11,735 nucleotides of DNA, taken from contig JBNJED010000046.1 of the NCBI GenBank assembly GCA_051745535.1, positions 1-11,735 of the forward strand, in the 5' to 3' direction. The position numbers and the translations under genes were made by a program. Below, in pieces: positions 1 through 6,260 of this stretch. The stretch comes from Thiohalospira sp051745535. Lineage in GTDB: Bacteria; Pseudomonadota; Gammaproteobacteria; Thiohalospirales; Thiohalospiraceae. The notes under the pieces were generated by a model. The model did no database searches, was not told the DNA's origin, and worked only from the letters and a program-made list of their open reading frames with translations. The number at the start of each line of letters is the position of its first letter. The first letter of the stretch is position 1.

Positions 1-945
1 ACCCGGCGCGCCTTCCTCCACACCGAGTGGCGCCCCGGCGCGCGCTGGACCCTCCACGCCGGCGTCGGCGTGGAGGACGAGCCCTATACCGGGGTCCATG
101 CCGCACCGCGCCTGGGCGTCAACTGGCACTACCTCCCCGAGCATGCCGTGCGCCTGAGCGCCACTCGGGCGCGCCGGGCCCCCTCCCTGCTGGAGGCCCA
201 GGGGGATTGGGGCCTGCGCCAGGCAGAGAATAACGACCTCGTCGACCTCATGATGCGCGGCGACCGGGACCTGGAGCCGGAGCGCGTGGACAGCGTGGAG
301 CTGGCGCTGGTGGGGGGCGGGGAGGCCCTCAACTATGAGTTCAAACTCTTCCAGCGGACCTTCCGGGACCTCATTGTCGGTGTTCAGGATTTCCCCGCTG
401 AAGAGCCTTACGACAGTTATGCCTCCGATTGCCCGATAACCGACGAGAATCCGAATGGACTGCCCTGTACCTATCTGGCGAACCACGTCCGCCTGCAGCA
501 GAACAGCGAGCCCATCCGCAGCCGTGGGGCGGAGCTGCAGCTGGACTGGCAGCCGGCCCGGGGCAGTCGCCTGGGCCTGGCCTGGGCCTGGGGCAGTGCC
601 GAAGGCGAACTCGATATTGGTGAAGGGATATATATCGAGGAAAAGCGTCAGAGCGCCGACAGCACCATCCCCGAGCACACGGTGGCGCTGTGGGGCAGCC
701 AGCGGCTGGGGTCCTGGCGCCTCTCGGCGGCGGCCTACCACGTCTCGGCCATGCGCTGGATCATGAGCGATGACCTCGACGGCTGGACCACCCTGGACGT
801 GACGGCGGCCCGCGACCTGGACCTCGCCTTCGGCGACGGCCGTCTGGCCGTGACTGCCCTGGACGCCCCGGGGGACTACGCCGACTTCCACGAGGCGTAC
901 CGCCGGGATCGCCGCCTCTACGTCCACGCCTCCCTGGCCTTCTAG
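1..945 (+). CDS. TonB-dependent outer-membrane receptor, C-terminal part (5' end outside window)
   Basis: The frame is open from base 1 to a TAG at 943-945, giving the last 314 residues of a larger protein. The segment is a beta-barrel. It alternates amphipathic strands with polar loops and carries phrases typical of TonB-dependent receptors: VRLSATRARRAPSLLE, LEPERVDSVELAL, IPEHTVALW, and a closing YADFHEAYRRDRRLYVHASLAF-type end with a terminal Phe (the signal for outer-membrane barrel assembly). The plug domain, TonB box and signal peptide lie upstream of the window. A long loop around visible residues 125-165 holds two Cys (visible residues 144 and 156) that could form a disulfide. Such receptors import siderophores, cobalamin or other scarce ligands using TonB energy; the ligand here cannot be read from the sequence. 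The next gene starts 11-23 nt downstream, which suggests one operon with the binding protein and sensor kinase. Confidence 0.9.
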   Translation, partial: TRRAFLHTEWRPGARWTLHAGVGVEDEPYTGVHAAPRLGVNWHYLPEHAVRLSATRARRAPSLLEAQGDWGLRQAENNDLVDLMMRGDRDLEPERVDSVELALVGGGEALNYEFKLFQRTFRDLIVGVQDFPAEEPYDSYASDCPITDENPNGLPCTYLANHVRLQQNSEPIRSRGAELQLDWQPARGSRLGLAWAWGSAEGELDIGEGIYIEEKRQSADSTIPEHTVALWGSQRLGSWRLSAAAYHVSAMRWIMSDDLDGWTTLDVTAARDLDLAFGDGRLAVTALDAPGDYADFHEAYRRDRRLYVHASLAF

Positions 946-968
946 GTCGTCCGGAGATGGAGGGAACC

Positions 969-1913
969 GTGCCAGGGAATGACGCGGCCAGGATGGGGTG
1001 CACCCCCGGCAGGCCTGCCGGGCGGGGGTGGAGGCGATGGCTCCTCGCCTTCCTCCTGTCCTTGGCCCTGCCCGTGGCTGCGGCCGAGCCGCCGACGGTG
1101 GTGGTGATCGCCGAGCCCGATCGCCCCCATCAGGCGGCCTTCATCCGCGGGCTGCGGGGGGAGCTGGCGGGGGCGGCGAGCCTGGACGAGCGGCCGCCGG
1201 AGGCGGCTGCGGACGTGGACCCGTCGGCCCTGGTGGTCGCCGTGGGGCAGCGGGCCGGGGCCGCCGTCGCCGCCCATCGCAGTGGGCGCTGGCGCCTCTA
1301 CGGCCTGATCTCCCGGGGCGCCGCCCGGGGCTGGATGCAGGGCGATCCCCGGGCCGCGGCCCGCGTGGTGGAGCAGCCCCCGCACCGGATGGTGGCGCTG
1401 CTCACCGCCGTCCTGCCCGATGCCCGCCGCATCGGCCTCCTGCTGGGGCCCGACTCCCGCCCCTACGGTCGGCGCCTGGTCGGTGCCCTGGAGGCCGCGG
1501 ACCGGGAGCCGGTGGTCCGCCGGGTCGAGACGGGGGCCGAGGTCGAGCCGGTGGTGGAGGCGCTCTTCGGGGAGAGCCAGGCGCTGCTGGTCCCCGCCGA
1601 CCCCGCCGTCATCAACCGGCGGACCGCCGTCCCCCTCATCCAGGGCGCCTACCTGCGCGGCGTCCCCCTGATGGGGCCGGGACGTTCCAGCGTCCGGGCC
1701 GGGGCCCTCATGGCCCTGCATACGGAGCCGGCGGCGCTGGGGCGCGCGGCCGCCGAGGAGGTGGCGGCGGCGCTGTCCGGGAGGCCGCCGGCCGGGCGCC
1801 GCTATCCGGTGGATTTCCGCGTGGTGGTCAATTACGGCGTTGCGCGCGCCCTGGGCCTGGTGGTTCCGTCGGAGCAGCAGCTGCGTCGGCAACTACAGGA
1901 GGGGCGCCCATGA
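969..1913 (+). CDS. Periplasmic solute-binding protein, ABC_sub_bind (PF04392/COG2984-like) family
   Basis: An exported protein of about 314 aa. A basic, Arg-rich N-terminus is followed by a hydrophobic stretch (LLAFLLSLALPVAAA) ending near an Ala-X-Ala cleavage site, so it is probably a Sec-secreted periplasmic protein. The mature part follows the ABC_sub_bind pattern: an opening beta strand (PTVVVIAEPD), a central LLTAVLPDARRIGLLLGPDS segment, then QALLVPADPAVIN, a VPLMGPGRSSVRAGAL segment, and a late FRVVVNYGVARALGLVVPS. This resembles type-1 periplasmic binding folds with two lobes. Three in-frame starts compete: ATG 957 has no usable Shine-Dalgarno spacing, GTG 969 has GGAGG 5 nt upstream, and ATG 993 gives the shortest signal peptide. 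I chose 969 for its ribosome site. The stop overlaps the kinase start (ATGA at 1910). No permease or ATPase gene is in view, so a sensing role beside the kinase is as likely as transport. Confidence 0.82.
   Translation: MPGNDAARMGCTPGRPAGRGWRRWLLAFLLSLALPVAAAEPPTVVVIAEPDRPHQAAFIRGLRGELAGAASLDERPPEAAADVDPSALVVAVGQRAGAAVAAHRSGRWRLYGLISRGAARGWMQGDPRAAARVVEQPPHRMVALLTAVLPDARRIGLLLGPDSRPYGRRLVGALEAADREPVVRRVETGAEVEPVVEALFGESQALLVPADPAVINRRTAVPLIQGAYLRGVPLMGPGRSSVRAGALMALHTEPAALGRAAAEEVAAALSGRPPAGRRYPVDFRVVVNYGVARALGLVVPSEQQLRRQLQEGRP
1001..1030 (+). repeat. Strong inverted repeat in the signal-peptide coding region
   Basis: Bases 1005-1022 are a perfect 18-bp palindrome (CCCGGCAGGCCTGCCGGG). As RNA, an alternative fold pairs CACCCCC (1001-1007) with GGGGGTG (1024-1030) outside GGCAGG/CCTGCC, leaving GGGC bulged. 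It sits within the first codons of the binding-protein gene, just after the receptor gene. It has no T-run after it, so it is not a typical intrinsic terminator. It may slow translation or stabilise the upstream receptor mRNA, but it also fits a GC-rich sequence forming hairpins by chance. Confidence 0.5.
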
Positions 1914-4261
1914 TATCGGCGGGGATCCGGCGGACGCTGCTGGTGGTGGCCCTGCTCCCGGCACTGGTCACCGCCATCGTGCTGTTCGGCTACTTCGTGG
2001 GGGAGCAGGTCCAGCTCCTGGAGGACTCCCTGGAGGAGCAGGGGCGCACCCTGGCCGGCCAGCTCGCCCCGGCGGCGGAATACGGCGTGGTCACCCAGAA
2101 CCGCCCCCTGCTGCGCCGGATGGCGGCCGCCGCCTGGGGCGACCGGGAGGTCGCCGGTATCGCCGTGGTGGACGGGGCCGGCGAGGTCATCTGGCACCGG
2201 GGCGACTTCGAGCACGCCGATGAACTGGGGGGCGCGCGCGACCGGGGGCAGTCGCAGGAGTGTGCTCGCGGGCGCCAGCGGATCCTTTTCTGTGCCCCCA
2301 TCCAGCGGACCCGGCTGCCGGTGGATGATCTTGCGGGCGGCGCCCCGCCGCTCCCGGAGGTGGTGGGCTGGGTCTACGTCGAGATGTCCACCCGGCCGCT
2401 GGATGAGCGTCGGAATGCGGCCATCCTGCGGGCCACGGGGATCACCCTGGCGGTCCTGTTGCTGGGCGGGCTGGTCGCCGCCCGGGCCGGGCGTTCCATC
2501 AGCCAGCCGCTGGGGGAGCTGGCCGACGCCCTGCGCGCGGCGGGCCGGGGGGAACTGGAACGCCAGGTCCCGGAGACCGCCGGCGGGGAACTGGCCGTCC
2601 TCCAGCGCGGCTTCAATCAGATGATCACCGATCTCAAGTCCACCCACGACCAGATGCAGGGCCGGATCGAGGATGCCACCGGTGAGCTGCTGAATGTCCT
2701 GGAGGAGCTGGAGCGCAAGAACCGCGCCCTGGAGACCCAGCGGCGCAACGCCCAGGCGGCCAACGAGGCCAAGACCCGCTTCCTGGCCAACATGTCCCAC
2801 GAGATCCGCACCCCCATGAGCGGCATCATCGGCATGGCCGAACTCCTGGGGCGGACGCCGCTGGATCCGGCCCAGCGGGACTACGTGGACGCCCTGCGGG
2901 TGGCCGCCGACAGCCTCCACGTCCTCCTGGACGATGTCCTCGACCTGGCCAAGATCGAGGCCGGCAAGGTGCGGCTCCAGCATCGGCCCTTCGACCTGCG
3001 CGAGGCCGTGGAATCGGTGGCGCGGATGCTGGCGCCCAGCGCCCATGCCAAGGGGCTGGAGCTGGTCTGCTTCATCGAGCCGGGGATCCGCACCCGCGTG
3101 CTCGGGGATGCCCAGAAGCTCAAGCAGGTGCTCACCAACCTCGCCATCAACGCCATCAAGTACACCGAGGAGGGCGAGGTGGTCCTGGAGGTTACCGACG
3201 CCCGGGATGTCGCCGGGGCGGACCAGTGGCTCTGCTTCCGGGTCCGGGATACCGGCATGGGCATCGCCCCGGAGGCCCAGGCCCGGATCTTCGAGAGCTT
3301 CGCCCGCGTGGACGAGGGCGAACCGGTCTCCGGGACCGGCCTGGGGACGACCATCGCCCGGGAGTTCGTCGAACTCATGGGGGGGAAGATCGGCCTGGAA
3401 AGTGAACCGGGCCAGGGCTCCGTCTTCTGGTTCGAGCTCCCCTGGCGGCTCGCGCCCGAGGGGGAGGGCGAGCTGCCGGCGCGGCTGGACGGCCAGCGCG
3501 CCCTGGTTGTCAGTCCCCGGGAGAGCGAGCGGCGGGCGCTGGCCGCCTACATCGAGGCGCTGGGCGCGACGGTCACCGCCCGGGGGGAGCTGGCGTCCGG
3601 CGAGGCCGCCGCGGCCGGGGAGGACCACGATGTCGTCCTGATCAGTCGCCCGCCTCAGGGCACGCCCCCGACCGGCGAGGAGCTGACCGCCATCGCGGAG
3701 CGGGCGCGCCTCATCTGCCTCCTGCCCCTGGGCGAGGAGCCGGTGCGCGCCGAGTGCCCGGTGCATCTGCGCAAGCCCTTCCGCTGGCGGCAACTGGCCG
3801 AGGCCCTGGCGGGGGAAGTGCAGGAGCCCGCGCCGGAGGCGCCCCCCTCCGACCAGCCAACCGTCCGGGTGCTGGTGGCCGAGGACAACGCCATCAATGC
3901 CCGGGTGATCCGGACCTTCCTGGAGCAGGCCGGCCACCACGTCACCGTGGTCGGCGACGGGGACGCCGCCCTGGCCCACCTGGAGAATGCGCCGGTGGAT
4001 ATCGCCCTGCTGGACCTGCGCATGCCGGGGCTGGACGGGGTCGAGGTCGCCCGCCGCTGGCGGGCCGAGGAGGCGGGGCGGGTGCCCATCGTGGCGCTGA
4101 CGGCCAACGCCACCGAGGCCGACCGCGCCGCCTGCGCCGAGGCGGAGATGGACGGCTTCCTCACCAAGCCGGTGAGTTCCGCCGAGCTGGACGAGATCAT
4201 CGGCCGGCTGGCGGGCCTTGAAAACACCGGCGCTTTCGGCTCAAATGGTGGTAACGATTGA
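1910..4261 (+). CDS. Membrane-bound hybrid sensor histidine kinase (periplasmic sensor-HAMP-HisKA-HATPase-pseudoreceiver-REC)
   Basis: A 783-aa inner-membrane sensor kinase. TM1 is about residues 9-28. A periplasmic domain of about 140 aa follows, resembling the CHASE8/BarA-type sensor (AAEYGVVTQNRPLLRRM, VAGIAVVDGAGEVIW) and carrying two Cys (118, 128). TM2 is about 170-191, HAMP about 193-245, with a coiled coil to about 285. HisKA carries the phospho-acceptor His297 (NMSHEIRTPMSGI). The ATPase domain has the N box (Asn414), G1 DTGMGI (447-452) and G2 GTGLGTTIA (from 475). Residues about 523-632 look like a receiver that lost its acidic pocket: Ser579 stands where the phospho-Asp should be, though Lys622-Pro is kept. 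The last domain (about 653-770) is an intact receiver with Glu658/Asp659, Asp702 and Lys753. There is no HPt domain, so a separate phosphotransfer protein is expected if the relay continues. The start is ATG 1910, with AGGAGG upstream and a 4-bp overlap with the binding-protein stop. Confidence 0.93.
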   Translation: MISAGIRRTLLVVALLPALVTAIVLFGYFVGEQVQLLEDSLEEQGRTLAGQLAPAAEYGVVTQNRPLLRRMAAAAWGDREVAGIAVVDGAGEVIWHRGDFEHADELGGARDRGQSQECARGRQRILFCAPIQRTRLPVDDLAGGAPPLPEVVGWVYVEMSTRPLDERRNAAILRATGITLAVLLLGGLVAARAGRSISQPLGELADALRAAGRGELERQVPETAGGELAVLQRGFNQMITDLKSTHDQMQGRIEDATGELLNVLEELERKNRALETQRRNAQAANEAKTRFLANMSHEIRTPMSGIIGMAELLGRTPLDPAQRDYVDALRVAADSLHVLLDDVLDLAKIEAGKVRLQHRPFDLREAVESVARMLAPSAHAKGLELVCFIEPGIRTRVLGDAQKLKQVLTNLAINAIKYTEEGEVVLEVTDARDVAGADQWLCFRVRDTGMGIAPEAQARIFESFARVDEGEPVSGTGLGTTIAREFVELMGGKIGLESEPGQGSVFWFELPWRLAPEGEGELPARLDGQRALVVSPRESERRALAAYIEALGATVTARGELASGEAAAAGEDHDVVLISRPPQGTPPTGEELTAIAERARLICLLPLGEEPVRAECPVHLRKPFRWRQLAEALAGEVQEPAPEAPPSDQPTVRVLVAEDNAINARVIRTFLEQAGHHVTVVGDGDAALAHLENAPVDIALLDLRMPGLDGVEVARRWRAEEAGRVPIVALTANATEADRAACAEAEMDGFLTKPVSSAELDEIIGRLAGLENTGAFGSNGGND
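4218..4246 (+). promoter_or_regulatory. Probable sigma70 promoter of trxA
   Basis: TTGAAA (4218-4223, five of six -35 matches) and TCAAAT (4241-4246, four of six -10 matches) are separated by exactly 17 bp. The promoter lies inside the last codons of the kinase gene, so thioredoxin could be transcribed independently, starting near base 4253. This is a consensus match only. Confidence 0.45.
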
Positions 4262-4266
4262 ACGCG

Positions 4267-4286
4267 CCGGTGCCGGGCGGTACCGG
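4267..4286 (+). repeat. Inverted repeat between kinase gene and trxA
   Basis: CCGGTGCC (4267-4274) and GGTACCGG (4279-4286) form an 8-bp stem with one G-U pair and a GGGC loop. No T-run follows, so it is a weak candidate for the kinase mRNA 3' end or for structure in the trxA leader. A second short dyad, ACCGAA-T-TTCGGT, lies directly after it at 4287-4299, just upstream of the trxA ribosome site. Confidence 0.35.
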
Positions 4287-4304
4287 ACCGAATTTCGGTG
4301 ACAA

Positions 4305-4321
4305 GCGGAGGCAGGACATTG
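4305..4321 (+). promoter_or_regulatory. Ribosome binding site deciding the TTG start of trxA
   Basis: GCGGAGG (core GGAGG 4307-4311) lies 7 nt before TTG 4319-4321. The GTG upstream at 4298 lacks any comparable motif. Together with the E. coli-like N-terminus, this fixes the rare TTG start. Confidence 0.8.
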
Positions 4322-4645
4322 AGCGATAATATCGTCCATGTGACGGACAGCACCTTCGAGGACGAAGTCCTGAACACCGACGGGGCCGTGCTCGTCGACT
4401 ACTGGGCCGACTGGTGCGGCCCCTGCAAGATGATCGCCCCCATCCTCGACGAGCTGGCCGAGGAGTACGCCGGCAAGCTCAAGATCGCCAAGCTCAACAT
4501 CGACGAGAACCCGGGCACCCCGCCGAAGTTCGGTATCCGCGGGATCCCGACGCTGATGCTGTTCAAGGACGGCAACGTCGAGGCCACCAAGGTCGGCGCG
4601 GTCTCCAAGTCGCAGCTCTCGGCCTTCGTCGACAGCAACCTGTAG
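4319..4645 (+). CDS. trxA: Thioredoxin 1
   Basis: A 108-aa cytoplasmic thiol-disulfide reductant that collects electrons from thioredoxin reductase and reduces ribonucleotide reductase and other proteins. It follows E. coli TrxA almost residue for residue: the active site WCGPC has Cys33 and Cys36, followed by KMIAPILDELAEEY, KLNIDENPGT and the GIRGIPTL segment with the cis-Pro. It ends in a LSAFVDSNL-like tail at the normal length. The start is TTG 4319, giving the N-terminus MSDNIVHVTD that matches the family. It has GGAGG (4307-4311) 7 nt upstream, while the in-frame GTG at 4298 has no ribosome site and would add seven non-homologous residues. A likely promoter lies in the upstream kinase gene and a terminator hairpin follows. 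The trxA-rho order is the same as in E. coli. Confidence 0.98.
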   Translation: MSDNIVHVTDSTFEDEVLNTDGAVLVDYWADWCGPCKMIAPILDELAEEYAGKLKIAKLNIDENPGTPPKFGIRGIPTLMLFKDGNVEATKVGAVSKSQLSAFVDSNL

Positions 4646-4658
4646 CTGCCGGTCCCGG

Positions 4659-4702
4659 GGTGCCGGGCTGGACGCCGGCCCGGCACCGTGGTAGCTTTCC
4701 TT
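4659..4702 (+). terminator. Intrinsic terminator-like hairpin after trxA
   Basis: GGTGCCGGGC (4659-4668) pairs perfectly with GCCCGGCACC (4678-4687) in a 10-bp GC-rich stem with a 9-nt loop. It begins 14 nt after the trxA stop. The tract after it is pyrimidine-rich but interrupted (CTTTCCTTCC, 4694-4703), so termination may be partial. Confidence 0.6.
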
Positions 4703-4887
4703 CCGCGCCTGCCCCCTGCAGCGCGACCTTATTCGATTTTCAGGACTCTCGACCCGAACTCCCGATCCCGTAAACGGACCCTCCCTCCTGGCGTGTGGCC
4801 GCCGATCGGTGGAGTCTCCGCGGAGTCGTTCCCGTACCCGCCGGAATCCCCATGCCCGAATCATCCGATCAACACAGCGACAAGACC
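4691..4887 (+). promoter_or_regulatory. rho leader region with C-rich, G-poor stretch (possible rut site)
   Basis: About 200 nt separate the trxA hairpin from the rho start. By hand count, 4691-4790 holds about 42 C and 19 G per 100 bases, unusual in a genome where G and C are otherwise similar. It is thinly structured and carries YC-type dinucleotides (CCCGATCCCG, CCTCCCTCCTGG). E. coli rho is known to be autoregulated by Rho-dependent attenuation in its leader, so a Rho-utilisation site is plausible here. An AT-rich patch (4729-4741, TTATTCGATTTTC) may contain the promoter, but no convincing -35/-10 pair was found. Confidence 0.45.
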
Positions 4888-6144
4888 ATGAATCTGACCG
4901 AACTCAAGCGCACCACCGCGGCCGAGCTCATCAAGCAGGCCGAGGAGATGAACCTGGAGGGGCTCTCCCGGGCCCGCAAGCAGGACGTCATCGTCGCCAT
5001 GCTCAAGGCTCATGCCGAGCGCGGCGAGGACATCTACGGCGACGGGGTGCTGGAGATCCTCCAGGACGGGTTCGGCTTCCTGCGCTCGGCGGACGGCTCC
5101 TACCTGGCCGGGCCGGACGACATCTACGTCTCCCCCAGCCAGATCCGGCGGTTCAACCTCCGCACTGGGGACAACATCGCCGGCAAGATCCGGCCGCCCA
5201 AGGAGGGGGAGCGCTACTTCGCCCTGCTCAAGGTGGAGGAGATCAATTTCGAGCGGCCGGAACACTCCAAGAACAAGGTCCTGTTCGAGAACCTGACCCC
5301 GCTGCACGCCACCGAGCGCATGCAGATGGAGGTGGGCAACGGCTCCACCGAGGACATCACCCCGCGGGTCATCGACCTCATCGCCCCCATCGGCAAGGGT
5401 CAGCGCGGCCTGGTCGTCTCCCCGCCCAAGGCGGGCAAGACCCTGATGCTGCAGCAGATCGCCCAGTCCATCACGCAGAACCACCCGGAGGTCTTCCTCA
5501 TCGTGCTGCTCATCGACGAGCGGCCCGAGGAGGTCACGGAGATGGAGCGGTCGGTGCGCGGCGAGGTGGTCTCGTCGACCTTCGACGAGCCGGCCACCCG
5601 CCACGTCCAGGTGGCGGAGATGGTCATCGAGCGGGCCAAGCGGCTGGTGGAGCACAAGACCGATGTGGTCATCCTGCTGGACTCCATCACCCGTCTGGCC
5701 CGGGCCTACAACACCACCATCCCGTCCTCGGGCAAGGTGCTCACCGGCGGCGTGGACGCCAACGCCCTGCACCGGCCCAAGCGCTTCTTTGGCGCGGCGC
5801 GGAACATCGAGGAGGGCGGCAGCCTGAGCATCCTGGCCACCGCCCTGGTGGAGACCGGCTCACGCATGGACGAGGTCATCTTCGAGGAGTTCAAGGGCAC
5901 CGGTAACCTGGAGCTGCACCTGGACCGGCGCATCGCCGAGAAGCGGATCTTCCCGGCCATCAACATCAACCGCTCCGGCACCCGGCGGGAGGAGCTGCTC
6001 ACCAAGCCGGACGAGCTGCAGAAGATGTGGGTGCTGCGCAAGCTGCTCAATCCCATGGACGAGGTGGCGGCCATGGAATTCCTCCACGACAAGCTCAAGG
6101 CCACCAAGACCAACGACCAGTTCTTCGACTCCATGAAGCGCTGA
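4888..6144 (+). CDS. rho: Transcription termination factor Rho
   Basis: A 418-aa hexameric RNA-dependent ATPase that binds C-rich nascent RNA and releases RNA polymerase. The N-terminal helical domain (MNLTELKRTTAAELIKQAE) leads into the cold-shock-like RNA-binding fold (GDGVLEILQDGFGFLRS, DDIYVSPSQIRRFNLR). The ATPase core has Walker A PPKAGKT with Lys184, LLIDERPEEVTEME, Walker B VVILLDSITRLARAYN with Asp265, the Q-loop/R-loop part GKVLTGGVDANALHRPKRFFGAAR, and NRSGTRREELL with the arginine finger. Lys184 and Asp265 have the same numbers as in E. coli, which supports ATG 4888. An in-frame ATG 4852 would add 12 residues (MPESSDQHSDKT) with AT-rich codons and cannot be excluded. Neither start has a clear Shine-Dalgarno. 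It is followed by a hairpin and then rpmE. Confidence 0.98.
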   Translation: MNLTELKRTTAAELIKQAEEMNLEGLSRARKQDVIVAMLKAHAERGEDIYGDGVLEILQDGFGFLRSADGSYLAGPDDIYVSPSQIRRFNLRTGDNIAGKIRPPKEGERYFALLKVEEINFERPEHSKNKVLFENLTPLHATERMQMEVGNGSTEDITPRVIDLIAPIGKGQRGLVVSPPKAGKTLMLQQIAQSITQNHPEVFLIVLLIDERPEEVTEMERSVRGEVVSSTFDEPATRHVQVAEMVIERAKRLVEHKTDVVILLDSITRLARAYNTTIPSSGKVLTGGVDANALHRPKRFFGAARNIEEGGSLSILATALVETGSRMDEVIFEEFKGTGNLELHLDRRIAEKRIFPAININRSGTRREELLTKPDELQKMWVLRKLLNPMDEVAAMEFLHDKLKATKTNDQFFDSMKR

Positions 6145-6152
6145 CCGCGACG

Positions 6153-6182
6153 GCGCCGGCTCCCCTTGCCGGGGAGCGGCGC
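6153..6182 (+). terminator. Stable hairpin after rho (no T-run)
   Basis: GCGCC-G-GCTCCCC (6153-6165) pairs with GGGGAGC-GGCGC (6171-6182) in a 12-bp stem with one bulged G (6158) and a TTGCC loop. It begins 8 nt after the rho stop. No T-run follows, so it may be a 3'-end stabilising structure or a weak terminator. Confidence 0.5.
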
Positions 6183-6195
6183 GCTGGCGTAAGAT
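6166..6195 (+). promoter_or_regulatory. Candidate sigma70 promoter of rpmE
   Basis: TTGCCG (6166-6171, four of six) and TAAGAT (6190-6195, four of six) are spaced 18 bp apart. This gives a start near 6202 and a leader of about 59 nt. The -35 falls in the loop of the rho 3' hairpin, so the two signals share DNA. Confidence 0.45.
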
Positions 6196-6260
6196 GGCCG
6201 GCTTGTTCGCGGCGTCCCGAGGGAGAGGGCGCTTCAGGGTCCAACGCGAGGTAGGTAGCG

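Noticed and set aside
560..600. Near-tandem GGGCCTGG units in the receptor gene.
   Set aside because: They encode an ordinary barrel strand (LGLAWAWG) from frequent GC-rich codons. The copies are too short and imperfect to be called a repeat.
998..1909. The kinase reading frame stays open for about 300 codons upstream of ATG 1910.
   Set aside because: The upstream translation is Gly/Arg/Pro-rich and overlaps the well-supported binding-protein gene in another frame. ATG 1910 has an AGGAGG site and begins directly with a membrane helix.
1832..3979. Very long open frame antisense to the kinase (715 codons).
   Set aside because: Long antisense frames are expected opposite GC-rich genes with G/C third positions. 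The product has no recognisable family pattern, while the sense protein has complete catalytic motifs.
4729..4741. AT-rich patch as the rho promoter.
   Set aside because: No -35 of acceptable match at 16-18 bp spacing could be found, so it is mentioned in the leader entry but not annotated as a promoter.
4688..4891. 67-codon Pro/Ser-rich frame in the rho leader.
   Set aside because: It starts with GTG in a terminator arm, has no ribosome site, and its composition is what C-rich DNA encodes. It is kept only as a note because of the ATGA overlap with rho.
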